A stretch of DNA of 64,000 bases, taken from Ciceribacter sp. L1K22. Lineage in GTDB: Bacteria > Pseudomonadota > Alphaproteobacteria > Rhizobiales > Rhizobiaceae. Positions 29,882 to 41,200 of this stretch are shown piece by piece. A program made the translations under genes and the position numbers. Each line of letters starts with the position of its first letter. Position 1 is the stretch's first letter. Location of the stretch: the NCBI RefSeq assembly GCF_017599385.1, contig NZ_JAGFPK010000001.1, positions 2,121,541-2,185,540 on the forward strand, written 5' to 3'. Below the pieces are notes generated by a model. That model was not told the origin of the DNA. It did no database searches and saw only the letters and a program-made list of their open reading frames with translations.

Positions 29882-31171
29882 TCAGCGCTTGGAGACGGGC
29901 AGGTAGTCGCGCTTCGGCGAACCCGTGTAGAGCTGACGCGGACGTCCGATGCGCTGCTGCGGGTCCTCGATCATCTCGTTCCACTGGGCGATCCAGCCGA
30001 CGGTGCGGGCGAGCGCGAAGAGAACGGTGAACATCGTGGTCGGGAAGCCGAGTGCGCGCAGCGTGATACCCGAGTAGAAGTCCACGTTCGGGTAGAGCTT
30101 CTTCTCGATGAAGTAGCTGTCGTTGAGCGCGATCTTTTCGAGCTCCAGCGCAACCTGCATCAGCGGGTCGTCGCCGTGGCCGGTGGCTTCCAGAACCTCG
30201 TACATGGTCTTCTGCATGATCTTGGCGCGCGGATCGTAGTTCTTGTAGACCCGGTGGCCGAAGCCCATCAGGCGGAACGGATCGTTCTTGTCCTTGGCGC
30301 GGGCGATATATTCCGGAATGCGGTCGACCGTGCCGATTTCCTGCAGCATGTTGAGCGCCGCTTCATTGGCGCCGCCGTGAGCTGGACCCCAGAGGCAGGC
30401 GATGCCGGCCGCGATGCAGGCAAACGGATTGGCGCCCGACGACCCCGCGAGACGGACGGTCGACGTCGAGGCATTCTGCTCGTGGTCGGCATGCAGGATG
30501 AAGATGCGGTCCATGGCGCGGGCCAGAACCGGGTTCACCTGATATTCCTCGCAAGGAACGGCAAAGCACATGCGCAGGAAGTTGGCGGCGTAGTCGAGAT
30601 CGTTCTTGGGGTAAACGAAGGGCTGGCCGATATGGTACTTGTAGGCCATTGCGGCGATCGTCGGCATTTTCGCGATCATTCGCAGCGACGCGACCATGCG
30701 CTGGTGCGGATCGGTGATGTCGGTCGAGTCGTGGTAGAACGCCGACAGCGCCCCGACCGTGCCGACCATGACGGCCATCGGATGGGCGTCGCGGCGATAG
30801 CCGGTAAAGAAGCGGCTCATCTGTTCGTGCACCATGGTATGGTGCGTGACGCGGTAGTCGAAGTCCTTCTTCTGCGCAGCCGTAGGCAGTTCGCCATAGA
30901 GCAGCAGGTAGCAGACTTCGAGGAAATCGCCCTTGTCGGCGAGCTGTTCGATCGGATAGCCGCGGTGCAGCAGCACGCCCTCGTCGCCATCGATATAGGT
31001 GATCTTGGATTCGCACGAGGCCGTGGAGGTGAAGCCCGGATCGTAGGTAAAGGCGCCCGTGTGCTTGTAGAGCGCGCCGATATCGATGACGTCGGGGCCG
31101 ATCGTGCCCGCCTTGACAGTGAACGGGACCGACTTGCCGTCCAGTTTCAGTTCAGCGCTTTTTTCCGTCAT
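29882..31171 (-). CDS. gltA: citrate synthase
   Basis: A 429-residue type II (hexameric) citrate synthase that condenses acetyl-CoA and oxaloacetate. The catalytic residues are in [10 protein letters not shown] (His near 226), [12 protein letters not shown] (His near 265) and the Asp of VDFYSG near 362. The [12 protein letters not shown] segment is intact and the C-terminus is complete. In the rhizobial order I remember, gltX precedes gltA; here the next gene upstream is the divergent comEC, so gltA has its own promoter. Confidence 0.97.
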   Translation of the reverse strand: MTEKSAELKLDGKSVPFTVKAGTIGPDVIDIGALYKHTGAFTYDPGFTSTASCESKITYIDGDEGVLLHRGYPIEQLADKGDFLEVCYLLLYGELPTAAQKKDFDYRVTHHTMVHEQMSRFFTGYRRDAHPMAVMVGTVGALSAFYHDSTDITDPHQRMVASLRMIAKMPTIAAMAYKYHIGQPFVYPKNDLDYAANFLRMCFAVPCEEYQVNPVLARAMDRIFILHADHEQNASTSTVRLAGSSGANPFACIAAGIACLWGPAHGGANEAALNMLQEIGTVDRIPEYIARAKDKNDPFRLMGFGHRVYKNYDPRAKIMQKTMYEVLEATGHGDDPLMQVALELEKIALNDSYFIEKKLYPNVDFYSGITLRALGFPTTMFTVLFALARTVGWIAQWNEMIEDPQQRIGRPRQLYTGSPKRDYLPVSKR

Positions 31172-31238
31172 GCTTTTCCTCCGACAGTGTCAGGGGACGC
31201 CGTCCGGGACGGGCCCACCAGTTAAGCGTTTGACTGTA

Positions 31239-31266
31239 GCTATATGATACGAAGATGAATGCCAAG
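31239..31266 (-). promoter_or_regulatory. candidate sigma-70 promoter of gltA
   Basis: On the minus strand CTTGGC (31266-31261) and TATAGC (31244-31239) are separated by 16 bases. This is close to the alphaproteobacterial housekeeping pattern CTTGAC...CTATAT/TATAAT. It lies about 68 bp before the gltA start in the comEC-gltA divergent region. Confidence 0.5.
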
Positions 31267-31380
31267 TTAGCCTTAGGGCAAATTGTGCATCGCGAAATGC
31301 ACGGGGGCAATGCGTCTGCTGCACGCCTCCTTGCCGCTTTTCGCAAACCTTTCAAGCTGCTACCGTAGGTCGAGCGGCCG

Positions 31381-33840
31381 GTGAGCGCACATCTCCGGCG
31401 GCGGCTCGCGAGGGCGTTTGAGGTGGACGGGACAACCGGGCGAAAGGAACGCGGGGAGGCGACGGTCGCGGCCGATGCCTGGCCTTCCGCGCCGCCTTCC
31501 TTGAAAGCTGCCGAGCGGCTCCGGCTTCGTGCCCCGGACCGGGAGGATGTGGCCCGCGCCTGGGAGATGGAAGCCGCCCACAGGCACCTTTTCCTGTTCG
31601 TGCCGGTCCTGCTCGGCGCCGGCGCGGCGATCTGGTTTTCGGTCGCGACACCGCCGCCAGCGTGGGTGACGGCCGGCGTCGCCAGCGTTTTCTTCGCGGC
31701 CGCTCTCCGCCGCGGGAACGCCGCTGTCGCACCGATCGTGGTCTTCCTTCTCCTCTGCGGCATGCTGCTGGCGGAATGGCAGACACGGCGTGCGTCCACC
31801 GTGCTGCTCGACACGCCGGTCACTACCTTTCTCTCCGGGAGGGTCGAGGCGCGCGAAGTGGGTCCGGCCGGCGACTGGCGCTATCTGGTGACCGTCACCG
31901 AAACCAGCGAACCGACGCTCAAGCGTCCCCCTGTGATGGTCACGCTGGTGACGCGCGCTACCCATGACCCTTTCGCCGTCGGCGACGCGATGACCGGGCG
32001 CGTCCGTCTCTCTCCGCCCTCGGGGCCTGCGCTGCCGGGCGGCAATGACTTTGCCTTCCAGGCCTATTTCAGGGGTGTCGGTGCCGTGGGCTACGTGCTC
32101 GGTGCACCGCAGAGGCCGACCGATGTAGATGACGCTCTGGCTGCCAGCGCCGACGACGAGAGTTTCGCCGTGACGGCGGGCCGCCTGCTGCAGGCGGTTC
32201 GAACGACGGCGACCGACCGTATCCGGTCGGTGATCAGTGGCGATGCGGGCGCATTCGCGGCGGCGATCATCACCGGGGAACGGCGCGGCATGTCGGAGGC
32301 GACGGTCGAGGCGCTCAGGATTTCCGGTCTCGCCCACGTCATTTCGATTTCGGGACTGCATATGGCGCTTGCCGCAGGACTGTTCTTCGTCGGCATGCGC
32401 CTGTTGCTCAGCCTCTCTGTCGGCCTAGCCCATGCGATCCCCGTGAAGAAGGTTGCGGCGTTCGGCGCCCTGTTGGCGGCCACCGCCTATCTGTTGATTT
32501 CCGGAGGTCAGGTCTCGGCGGTGCGCGCCTATGTGATGATGGCGGTGATGCTGGTCGCCGTCCTGATCGACCGTCCGGCGATCAGCCTTCGCAATCTCGC
32601 CGTCGCGGCACTCGTCATCGTCGTGATCGAGCCGTCCGAGGTGGTCGGGCCAAGCTTCCAGATGTCGTTTGCCGCAACCGCGGCGCTGATCGCCGGGTAT
32701 GCGGCGTGGCGAAACCGCCGCCGCGATGACGGCTTTCTTCCCGAAGGCCTGCTGCCAGCGCCGCTTCGTTATCTCGCGGCGCTGTTCGGCGGCATTCTTT
32801 TAAGCTCGATCATCGGCGGCCTGTCGACGGCGGCCTTCGCGGTCGATCATTTCCACAGGCTCGGCGTCTACAGCCTGCCGGCCAATCTCGCCGCCATGCC
32901 TGTGGTCTCTTTCCTCGTGATGCCGATGGCGCTGATTGCGATGATCCTGATGCCTTTCGGGCTCGACTACATCCCCTTGAAACTCCTGGGCTTCGGTCTG
33001 GAGATCACCATAGCGCTCGCCAGGGAGGTGGCCTCCTGGGGTGGCGATGGCGGCATCGAGCGGCTGCCGGCGTGGTTCCTGCCATGCTTCACCGCCGGCT
33101 TCGTCGTTCTGACCCTGATGCGGACCTGGCTGCGTCACGCCGGCTCGGTGATCATTCTCGCGACGCTTGCCGCCGTGGTCGTCCTCCCGCGTCCGCCGGC
33201 CGGCGCCCTTCTGGTCTCCGAGGATGGCGGGCTGGTCGGGCTGACGGGCGAGGGCGGCATCGCCACCAACCGTGCTCGTCCGCCCGACTTCGTCTTTTCG
33301 CAATGGCAGGAGGCGCTCCAGCGGCATACGCATCTGAAGCCGTCGGAACAGGACGCAGCGGCGCTGGCGGACGCTTTTCGGGAGGCGAGAGCGGCCGGCG
33401 GCGCGGTACCGCAGGATCTGATCGACCGGACACGCGCGGCCATGGACAGCATCGCCGCCAACATTCCCCCGGACCGGTTTACCTGCCTCGGCCGGATCTT
33501 CTGCCTGACGCGATTGACGCCGCAGCTTGTTGTCGCAACTGTGGAGGAAACATCTCTCGTCGGCCTTGCCTGCGACCGCGCCGATCTCGTGGTAACACCG
33601 AGGCGCCTGCCGTTCCGCACCTGTCGCTCGGGCGCGCGACTGATTTCCGCCGATGACCTGCGCCTCACCGGATCGCTGGAAGTCTGGCCCGAGGGTCAAA
33701 AGGGACTTCGGATCCGTTCGGCCATCTCCGTATCGCCGCGTCCCTGGCACATGCACAGACGATACGACTGGCGTGGCGACGATTACGTCACGACGCCGGT
33801 CGACGAAGTGATCGCGAGGATCAGTGGTAGCGGCGAATGA
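31381..33840 (+). CDS. comEC: ComEC/Rec2-family DNA uptake channel protein
   Basis: 819 residues, GTG start. After an extra-long N-terminus of about 60 residues come two membrane helices, a DUF4131 region (about 110-240), and the Competence domain with ~8 helices (about 290-570), including the marker [12 protein letters not shown] near 318 and [17 protein letters not shown]. The family translocates single-stranded DNA across the inner membrane during transformation. As in many rhizobial copies, the C-terminal part (600-819) has no obvious metallo-beta-lactamase metal motif. The end overlaps the convergent lexA gene by 20 bp. The start codon is uncertain, as no clear ribosome-binding site is seen. 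Confidence 0.88.
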   Translation: MSAHLRRRLARAFEVDGTTGRKERGEATVAADAWPSAPPSLKAAERLRLRAPDREDVARAWEMEAAHRHLFLFVPVLLGAGAAIWFSVATPPPAWVTAGVASVFFAAALRRGNAAVAPIVVFLLLCGMLLAEWQTRRASTVLLDTPVTTFLSGRVEAREVGPAGDWRYLVTVTETSEPTLKRPPVMVTLVTRATHDPFAVGDAMTGRVRLSPPSGPALPGGNDFAFQAYFRGVGAVGYVLGAPQRPTDVDDALAASADDESFAVTAGRLLQAVRTTATDRIRSVISGDAGAFAAAIITGERRGMSEATVEALRISGLAHVISISGLHMALAAGLFFVGMRLLLSLSVGLAHAIPVKKVAAFGALLAATAYLLISGGQVSAVRAYVMMAVMLVAVLIDRPAISLRNLAVAALVIVVIEPSEVVGPSFQMSFAATAALIAGYAAWRNRRRDDGFLPEGLLPAPLRYLAALFGGILLSSIIGGLSTAAFAVDHFHRLGVYSLPANLAAMPVVSFLVMPMALIAMILMPFGLDYIPLKLLGFGLEITIALAREVASWGGDGGIERLPAWFLPCFTAGFVVLTLMRTWLRHAGSVIILATLAAVVVLPRPPAGALLVSEDGGLVGLTGEGGIATNRARPPDFVFSQWQEALQRHTHLKPSEQDAAALADAFREARAAGGAVPQDLIDRTRAAMDSIAANIPPDRFTCLGRIFCLTRLTPQLVVATVEETSLVGLACDRADLVVTPRRLPFRTCRSGARLISADDLRLTGSLEVWPEGQKGLRIRSAISVSPRPWHMHRRYDWRGDDYVTTPVDEVIARISGSGE

Positions 33841-34537
33841 GGCCGACGAGCCTGCCCTGGATCTTGACCCTGTCAGGCGGGAAGATGCGTGTCTCGTAGG
33901 CCGGATTGGCCGCTTCGAGTGCAATCGAGGCACCGCGGCGCCGGAAGCGCTTGAGCGTCGCTTCCTCGTCATCGACCAGCGCCACGATGATGTCGCCGGG
34001 ATTGGCGGTCGTGCCGTTGCGGATGATGACCGTATCGCCGTCGAGAATGCCGGCCTCGATCATCGAATCGCCCTTGACCTCCAGCGCATAGTGCTCGCCG
34101 CCGCCGATCATATCGGCAGGCACCGAGATATCGTGCGTGTTGTTCTGGATCGCCGAGATCGGCACGCCGGCTGCGATGCGGCCCATGACCGGTACCGAGA
34201 TCGAGTTGCCGTTGTCGGCGACCGGCTCCTTGGCGGGCGCGGCCGGGACCGCCGGCTTCTTGCCGAGGCTGCCCTCGATCACCGCCGGCTCGAAGCCCCG
34301 ACGGGCCTGCGGCGGCGAATAGGCTTCCGGAAGCTTGATGACCTCCAGCGCCCGGGCCCGGTTGGGCAGGCGGCGGATGAAGCCACGCTCCTCGAGCGCC
34401 GTGATCAGACGGTGAATGCCCGACTTGGACGCAAGATCCAGCGCATCCTTCATCTCGTCGAAGGACGGCGGCACGCCGGACTCCTTCATTCGCTCGTGAA
34501 TAAAGAGCAGAAGTTCCTGTTGTTTGCGCGTCAGCAT
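33821..34537 (-). CDS. lexA: LexA SOS repressor
   Basis: A 238-residue repressor-protease. The N-terminal winged helix starts [17 protein letters not shown]. The self-cleavage Ala-Gly is in GRIAAGVPI near residue 125, the nucleophile Ser in GDSMIEAG near 158, and the catalytic Lys in EEATLKRF near 194, so cleavage should be functional. A perfect alphaproteobacterial SOS box lies 42 bp upstream of the start, indicating autorepression. The linker region is somewhat long, as is usual in rhizobia. It is convergent with comEC (20-bp overlap). Confidence 0.96.
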   Translation of the reverse strand: MLTRKQQELLLFIHERMKESGVPPSFDEMKDALDLASKSGIHRLITALEERGFIRRLPNRARALEVIKLPEAYSPPQARRGFEPAVIEGSLGKKPAVPAAPAKEPVADNGNSISVPVMGRIAAGVPISAIQNNTHDISVPADMIGGGEHYALEVKGDSMIEAGILDGDTVIIRNGTTANPGDIIVALVDDEEATLKRFRRRGASIALEAANPAYETRIFPPDRVKIQGRLVGLIRRYH

Positions 34538-34578
34538 CGGCGAATCCCGGTGAAACAAATACAGAACGGACACTATAT

Positions 34579-34593
34579 GTTCCATATGTGTTC
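34579..34593 (-). promoter_or_regulatory. LexA (SOS) box of lexA
   Basis: A direct repeat GTTC-N7-GTTC, the established alphaproteobacterial LexA site, occupies 34579-34593, 42 bp upstream of the lexA start. It is an exact match to both half-sites. It could also affect the divergent DUF1003 gene at 34700. Confidence 0.88.
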
Positions 34594-34699
34594 CGCAAGT
34601 GCCTAAATTTCCGTGAACAGTGATGAAATTCCATTGTTGACTGCCTCCGGAACGGCTTTCTGATGAGGCGGCGTCATCCCGCGCAAGGAAGGATATCGG

Positions 34700-35239
34700 A
34701 TGGTCGAGATCGGTCAGAAGCTGCTGGGCAAGACGGCGGAGCAGTTGAGCGCCGTCGAACGGCGTGTTTTGAAGAAGGCACGGGAGCGCCGGATCGTGTC
34801 CGCCGATGCCCATGAGGATTTTCTAGCGACGGCGACGCTGGGCCAAAGGCTCGCGGACGGTATTGCCAGGGTCGGCGGCTCCTGGAGCTTCATCTTCGCC
34901 TTCATCGCTTTTCTGGTGATCTGGGCGCTGGCGAACACGATTTTCCTGACGAAGGACGCGCCGGACCCCTATCCGTTCATCTTTCTGAACCTGCTGCTCT
35001 CGATGGTGGCGGCGATCCAGGCGCCGATCATCATGATGAGCCAGAACCGTCAGGCCGAGCGCGACCGCTTCATGGCGGCGCGCGACTACGAGATCAATCT
35101 GAAGGCCGAGATCGAGGTGCTGGCGCTGCACGACAAGATCGATATCGAGGTGCTCGTCGAACTGCGCGACGCCAGGAAACAGATCGATCTTCTGATGGAG
35201 GAGGTGAGGAAGCTTTCGGAGCGGCTCGAAACACGGTAG
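34700..35239 (+). CDS. DUF1003 membrane protein
   Basis: 179 residues with AAGGAAGGAT before the ATG. Two membrane helices (about 59-79 and 92-114) form the DUF1003 core: [20 protein letters not shown], then [19 protein letters not shown] and [14 protein letters not shown]. The C-terminal ~60 residues are charged and likely coiled coil. The family is widespread, of unknown function, and predicted in the inner membrane. It is divergent from lexA; whether the SOS box controls it is open. Confidence 0.88.
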   Translation: MVEIGQKLLGKTAEQLSAVERRVLKKARERRIVSADAHEDFLATATLGQRLADGIARVGGSWSFIFAFIAFLVIWALANTIFLTKDAPDPYPFIFLNLLLSMVAAIQAPIIMMSQNRQAERDRFMAARDYEINLKAEIEVLALHDKIDIEVLVELRDARKQIDLLMEEVRKLSERLETR

Positions 35240-35298
35240 GGCGGGTGCGATATGAGGCTCGTTCCGGGCGAGCGGACAGGAATGGAAAGGAAACAGGC

Positions 35299-36177
35299 AT
35301 GACGGCACGCGCGATCGACCATCTGGTTCTGCCCGTCGTCTCGATCGAGGCGGCGCGGGCGAGACACGCCGCGCTCGGCTTTACCGTCGCCGCCGACGCG
35401 CGCCATCCGTTCGGTACGGAGAACGCCTGCGTCTTCTTCGCGGACGGCACCTATCTGGAGCCGCTCGGCGTCGCGAGCCGGGAGGAATGCGAAGCCGCCG
35501 CGAAGGCTGGAAATGTCTTCGTTGCCCGCGACCAGGCTTTTCGCTTTCGCTGCGGCGAGGGCCTTTCCGGTATTGCCATCACAACGAACGATGCAGTTGA
35601 TGACGATGTCCGGTATCGGGAAGCAGGGCTTTCGGCCGGCGCCATCCTCGAGTTCTCGCGGCCGGTGCGGATGCCGGACGGCAGCGAGAGCCGCGCGAGT
35701 TTCCGCCTGACCTTCGCCGCCGACCTGCGTGCGCCGGATTTCTTCCTGTTCAATTGCGAGCGCATCGATCCTCTGCCCGCCGATCGCGGCAGCCTGACGG
35801 TCCATCAGAACGGCGCGACCGGCATCAGGAGCGTGGTGGTGGTCGAGGAAAACCCGTCCGACTTCCAGTATCTGTTCGAGGCGGCGTTCGACAGCCGCGA
35901 GATCGGCGCCAATTCCTTCGGGATCGACCTCCTGGCCGGCGGAACGAGGGTCGAAGTCATGACACCGGTCGGTGCGCTTGCCCATTATGGTCTGAACGCG
36001 GCTGGAGCGGAACGCGGACTGCGGGGGCGGGCGGTTGTTTTCGCTTGCGGTGATCTTGGCGTGACAGAGCGCGGGCTTGTTGCTAATGGGGTTGCCTTCG
36101 AGCGCCGGGGCAACAGGCTTTCCGTCCATGCGGCGCCGGGTCAGGGCGTAACCTATATTTTCGAGGAACAGGCATGA
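35299..36177 (+). CDS. glyoxalase-like (VOC superfamily) protein
   Basis: 292 residues, beginning [27 protein letters not shown], the usual first strand-helix of a glyoxalase-like domain. A second, weaker module starts near residue 165 ([24 protein letters not shown]). Metal ligands are not complete enough to name a reaction. It overlaps kdsA by 4 bp (ATGA), so the two are co-translated, but no functional link is obvious. The start is the ATG with AAAGGA upstream; an earlier in-frame start at 35245 adds residues that look non-conserved. Confidence 0.8.
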   Translation: MTARAIDHLVLPVVSIEAARARHAALGFTVAADARHPFGTENACVFFADGTYLEPLGVASREECEAAAKAGNVFVARDQAFRFRCGEGLSGIAITTNDAVDDDVRYREAGLSAGAILEFSRPVRMPDGSESRASFRLTFAADLRAPDFFLFNCERIDPLPADRGSLTVHQNGATGIRSVVVVEENPSDFQYLFEAAFDSREIGANSFGIDLLAGGTRVEVMTPVGALAHYGLNAAGAERGLRGRAVVFACGDLGVTERGLVANGVAFERRGNRLSVHAAPGQGVTYIFEEQA

Positions 36178-37019
36178 GCATTGAGACAAATTCCGTCGTC
36201 ACCGTCGGCGAAGGTGCCGTCAAGGTTTCCTTTTCCAATACGGCGCGCTTCTCGCTGATCGCCGGTCCGTGCCAGATGGAAAGTCGCGACCATGCCTTCA
36301 TGATCGCCGGCACGATGAAGGAACTCTGCGAAAAGCTCGGCATCGGCCTCGTCTACAAGTCATCCTACGACAAGGCGAACCGCACCTCGATTTCCGGCAA
36401 GCGCGGTATCGGTCTCGACAAGGCCATGGAAATCTTCGCCGACCTGAAGAAGGAATACGGCTTCCCGGTCCTCACCGACATCCACACCGAGGAACAGTGC
36501 GCGCTTGTGGCGCCGACCGTCGATATCCTGCAGATCCCGGCCTTCCTCTGCCGCCAGACCGATCTTCTGGTCGCGGCCGCCAAGACGGGCCGTGCGATCA
36601 ATGTCAAGAAGGGCCAGTTCCTCGCCCCCTGGGACATGAAGAACGTCCTGAACAAGTTCACCCAGAGCGGCAATCCGAACGTGCTGCTGTGCGAGCGCGG
36701 TGCCTCGTTCGGCTACAACACGCTCGTCTCCGACATGCGCTCGCTACCGATCATGGCTGCGATGGGTGCGCCCGTTGTCTTCGACGCGACGCACTCGGTA
36801 CAGCAGCCGGGCGGGCAGGGGGGCTCCTCGGGCGGTCAGCGCGAATTCGTCGAGACGCTGGCGCGGGCAGCAGTTGCGGTCGGCGTCGCCGGCCTCTTCA
36901 TCGAAACCCATGAAGACCCGGACAATGCGCCTTCCGACGGCCCGAACATGGTGCACCTGAAGGACATGCCGCGGCTTCTCGAAAAGCTGCTGGCCTTCGA
37001 CGCCGTCTCGAAGGGCTAA
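36174..37019 (+). CDS. kdsA: 3-deoxy-8-phosphooctulonate synthase
   Basis: A 281-residue enzyme that condenses arabinose 5-phosphate with phosphoenolpyruvate to make KDO 8-phosphate for the lipopolysaccharide core. Motifs include [60 protein letters not shown] and [12 protein letters not shown]. It is coupled to the preceding VOC gene by a 4-bp overlap and ends at a strong bidirectional terminator. In the rhizobial gene order I remember, it directly follows pyrG; here pyrG is about 17 kb away. Confidence 0.96.
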   Translation: MSIETNSVVTVGEGAVKVSFSNTARFSLIAGPCQMESRDHAFMIAGTMKELCEKLGIGLVYKSSYDKANRTSISGKRGIGLDKAMEIFADLKKEYGFPVLTDIHTEEQCALVAPTVDILQIPAFLCRQTDLLVAAAKTGRAINVKKGQFLAPWDMKNVLNKFTQSGNPNVLLCERGASFGYNTLVSDMRSLPIMAAMGAPVVFDATHSVQQPGGQGGSSGGQREFVETLARAAVAVGVAGLFIETHEDPDNAPSDGPNMVHLKDMPRLLEKLLAFDAVSKG

Positions 37020-37046
37020 CGATCAGCCTAAAGTCTTGAACCGAAA

Positions 37047-37083
37047 CGAAAGAGGCGCCGGTGTGAAACCGGCGCCTCTTTCG
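37047..37083. terminator. bidirectional terminator between kdsA and the chemoreceptor gene
   Basis: A 16-bp perfect stem (37047-37062 with 37068-37083) with a 5-base loop, A-rich on the left and T-rich on the right. It serves kdsA on the plus strand and the convergent chemoreceptor gene on the minus strand. Confidence 0.9.
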
Positions 37084-37108
37084 TTCTGGATACTCGAAAA
37101 CCTGCGTC

Positions 37109-39076
37109 TCAGAACTCTTCCCAGTTGGCTGTGGCGGCCGAACCTGCGCCGCCCGTGCCGAGCGCGCCTGCGAGCTTCTGTCCGAGCGCCCGGGCCGGAG
37201 AGACGACCGGTGCCGTTGCCGGTCCGGCCTGATGGATTTTCACCGGCGGCGCGTTGACGGCAGCCGACCGTGCCGAACCGGCGCCGCCGACCAGCCTGCC
37301 ATCGAGCTGGAAGCGTGTCAGCAGCGAGTTCAGGTGCACGGCCTCATCGGACAGCTCGCGGCAGGACGCATTGGTTTCCTCGACCATCGCCGCGTTCTGC
37401 TGGGTCAGCTGGTCCATCTGGTTGATCGCGGCGTTCACTTCGTTGAGCGCCGAGGACTGCTCGGAAGAGGACTGGACGATAAACTCGATCAGGCCGTTCA
37501 CTTCCTTCACTTGCCCGTCGATCTCGGCAAGCGCATCGCCGGTGCGGCTGACGAGCGAAACGCCGGCGGCCACCTGGCTGGACGACGTTTCGACCAGTTC
37601 CTTGATTTCCTTCGCCGCATTGGCCGAACGCCCGGCCAATTCGCGGACCTCCTGGGCGACGACTGCAAAACCCTTGCCCGCTTCACCTGCACGCGCGGCC
37701 TCGACGCCGGCGTTGAGCGCGAGCAGGTTGGTCTGGAAGGCGATCTCGTCGATGACGCCGATGATCTGGCCGATCTTGGAGGAGGAGTCCTCGATCTTGC
37801 CCATCGCCGAAACGGCATCGCCGACGACGGCAGCCGAGCGCGCGGCGCTCTCCTTGGTCCTGCCCATCATGTCGCTGGCCTGCCGGGCGCGGTCCGAGGC
37901 ATTCTTCACGGTCGCTGTAATCTCGTCGAGGGCGGCGGCCGCCTGTTCCAGCGATGCCGCCTGTGTCTCGGTGCGCTTGGCGAGGTCGTCTGTGCTGGTG
38001 GCGATCTCGGCCGAGCCGTTGCGGACGGTGGAGGTTGCGGTCGAGATTTCGCCGAGCGTTCCCGCAAGCGTTTCCACGCTGGCGTTGAACTCGCCGCGCA
38101 GTTTCTCGTAAGCAGCAGCGAAGGGCGTCGTCATGCGGAAAGTGAGATCGCCCTTGGCGAGCTTTTCCAGCCCCCCGGAAAGCTCTGCGATCACCCTGGC
38201 GCGCTCGGCATCCTCGGCCGCCTTTTCCTCGATCTGCCGGCGTTCCTGGTCGAGCTGGCGCGAGCGTTCCTCTTCCTGCCGCTTGCGATTCATCTGGCGA
38301 TCGAGAGAGGCTTCGCGGAACACCGTGACGGCGTGCGCCATCTCGCCGATTTCATCGGCGCGGCCTTCATAAGGCACCGGCTTGGTGTAATCGCCGCCGG
38401 CCAGATCCGTCATGTAGTCGCGCATCTGGCTCAATGGCACGACCGCGCGACGACGCATCCAGTAAAGGCCGCCGAACAGGATGGCGACGGAAAGCGCCGC
38501 GGCCCCCATCGAAAGGCTTGTGAAGAACGCTGTCTGCTCCGCCGCCGTCGCTTCCGACTCCGTCTGGAACTGGACCGCCATTGCGACGAGCTCGTTGACC
38601 ACCTTGTCATGGTCGTGGAAGGCTTTATGCAGGTCGTCAAAGGCAGGACCTGCATCGTTGCCGCCCATCAGCGCCGGCTTGATCTCTTCGGTGAGCACCG
38701 TCCAGAAGATGTCGCCGGTGTTGACGATGTCCGTCAGCAGCTTCTGCTTGAGATGCGGCGCAAGGTCCGTGTTGCTCCAATAGGCGCGCCGGTCGTCGTA
38801 GGCCGGTTTCAGCACCTCTTCGATGCGCTTGAAATTCTGTTGCGCGAGTTCCGGATGCTCCGCAGCCTCCAGTGCCAGCGAATAGGATTCAACGACGTAG
38901 AGCGGCGGCGGAAGAATGTCGGCGACGAGGTCCTTACCGTAGACAATTTGCTGGTAGGAGTTGCCGTTGACCTTCAGTTTCATGAACGCGTAGGTCTGTA
39001 TGCCGATGGATGTAATCATGCCAAGGCAAACCACCGCGCCGAACAGCGTCAGGCTGCGCGCAATGTTGAGTTTCAT
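37109..39076 (-). CDS. methyl-accepting chemotaxis protein with C-terminal NWEEF tether
   Basis: 655 residues. The first membrane helix is at about 8-30, a periplasmic sensor of about 160 residues follows, and the second helix is near 190-212 (GAAALSVAILFGGLYW). Then comes a HAMP domain, a coiled region with a second HAMP-like unit near 300-350, and the signalling hairpin with the tip IDEIAFQTNLLALNAGVEAA. The protein ends NWEEF after a flexible Ala/Gly/Pro linker; this matches the NWETF-type pentapeptide that docks CheR/CheB. It therefore is a high-abundance-type receptor that can adapt by methylation. The ligand is unknown. No che genes are nearby. Confidence 0.92.
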   Translation of the reverse strand: MKLNIARSLTLFGAVVCLGMITSIGIQTYAFMKLKVNGNSYQQIVYGKDLVADILPPPLYVVESYSLALEAAEHPELAQQNFKRIEEVLKPAYDDRRAYWSNTDLAPHLKQKLLTDIVNTGDIFWTVLTEEIKPALMGGNDAGPAFDDLHKAFHDHDKVVNELVAMAVQFQTESEATAAEQTAFFTSLSMGAAALSVAILFGGLYWMRRRAVVPLSQMRDYMTDLAGGDYTKPVPYEGRADEIGEMAHAVTVFREASLDRQMNRKRQEEERSRQLDQERRQIEEKAAEDAERARVIAELSGGLEKLAKGDLTFRMTTPFAAAYEKLRGEFNASVETLAGTLGEISTATSTVRNGSAEIATSTDDLAKRTETQAASLEQAAAALDEITATVKNASDRARQASDMMGRTKESAARSAAVVGDAVSAMGKIEDSSSKIGQIIGVIDEIAFQTNLLALNAGVEAARAGEAGKGFAVVAQEVRELAGRSANAAKEIKELVETSSSQVAAGVSLVSRTGDALAEIDGQVKEVNGLIEFIVQSSSEQSSALNEVNAAINQMDQLTQQNAAMVEETNASCRELSDEAVHLNSLLTRFQLDGRLVGGAGSARSAAVNAPPVKIHQAGPATAPVVSPARALGQKLAGALGTGGAGSAATANWEEF

Positions 39077-39184
39077 GTGTTCCCCACGAACGATTAGAAA
39101 ATCTATTTTTCCGGACTAAAGGCCTGGGCGGGCCGGAGCTCGAATGGTCCATATGGTTAACAAATAAAGATTACCGAACGCTGA

Positions 39185-40600
<1,416 letters not shown>

Positions 40601-40628
40601 TGGCGGCACCTTCGCCTCAACGTTCTGG

Positions 40629-40660
40629 GCCCGCGCTATCCCGGCGCGGGCTTTTTTCTT
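40629..40660 (+). terminator. rho-independent terminator after eno
   Basis: An 8-bp GC stem (40629-40636 with 40644-40651), a 7-base loop and six T's, about 30 bp after the eno stop. Confidence 0.88.
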
Positions 40661-40741
40661 GCGCCGCCACAGGGTCAATATTCGGTTAAGCAATCCGCTC
40701 TAAGGTGAAGCTTCAGTATTGCGTTTCAGGGCATACCCGGC

Positions 40742-41062
40742 ATGTGGACCAGGCATCACAAGAAAAGAAAATACGGCCGTCTTATTCTTCCCGCTCTCAC
40801 TGCCGCCTTTCTCAGCTATTTCGGCTATCATTCCGTCCATGGTGACTACGGCCTGATCGCTGCCCAGGGGTTCGAGAAGATGCGGTTCGAGCGCGAGCGT
40901 GAGCTTGCCTTGCTCGTCAAGCAGCGAACATCGCTCGAAAAGCAGGTCGAGCTGATGAGTGACGGTTCGCTCGAGCGCGATATGATCGATGAGAAAGCGC
41001 GTTACCAGCTCAATGTGTCGCGTCCGGACGAGATCGTGATCTTCAATTCCTATTTCGATTAA
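40742..41062 (+). CDS. ftsB: FtsB/DivIC septum formation initiator
   Basis: A 106-residue bitopic membrane protein. A basic N-terminus (RHHKKRKYGR) is followed by one membrane helix (about 14-33) and a heptad-rich coiled coil (about 45-80: FERERELALLVKQRTSLEKQ), then the conserved end ERDMIDEKARYQLNVSRPDEIVIF. In the divisome, FtsB links FtsL/FtsQ and activates septal peptidoglycan synthesis. Position between eno and pdhA is typical for rhizobia. Confidence 0.92.
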   Translation: MWTRHHKKRKYGRLILPALTAAFLSYFGYHSVHGDYGLIAAQGFEKMRFERERELALLVKQRTSLEKQVELMSDGSLERDMIDEKARYQLNVSRPDEIVIFNSYFD

Positions 41063-41080
41063 CCGAAATCAGGTTAATCG
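41056..41080. repeat. 10-bp inverted repeat over the ftsB stop codon
   Basis: A perfect inverted repeat with the arm CGATTAACC at 41056-41064 and its complement at 41072-41080. The pairing extends one base on each side (41055/41081). The spacer is 7 bases. It may be a weak terminator for ftsB (CTTTTCG follows) or an operator upstream of pdhA. Confidence 0.55.
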
Positions 41081-41104
41081 ACTTTTCGCGTGCTTTTACA
41101 ATAT

Positions 41105-41133
41105 CTTGACAGGAATGCGAGGCATGCATTTCT
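41105..41133 (+). promoter_or_regulatory. candidate pdhA promoter
   Basis: CTTGAC (41105-41110) exactly matches the alphaproteobacterial -35 element; 17 bases later ATTTCT (41128-41133) is only a weak -10 match. It lies 68 bp upstream of pdhA. The -35 match is seen; activity is inferred. Confidence 0.4.
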
Positions 41134-41200
41134 GGCATTGCCGACGGGTGAAAGCTTGTTTATGGTTTGCTCAACGACATCACGAGACAGGGAGGGTTGA

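Noticed and set aside
31381..33840. ComEC taken as truncated because no C-terminal metallo-beta-lactamase motif is seen
   Set aside because: The C-terminal region is long, in frame and ends normally against lexA. Many alphaproteobacterial ComEC proteins lack a recognisable metal motif.
41056..41080. TTAA pair as a CtrA binding site
   Set aside because: CtrA needs TTAA-N7-TTAA; here the two TTAA are 11 bases apart.
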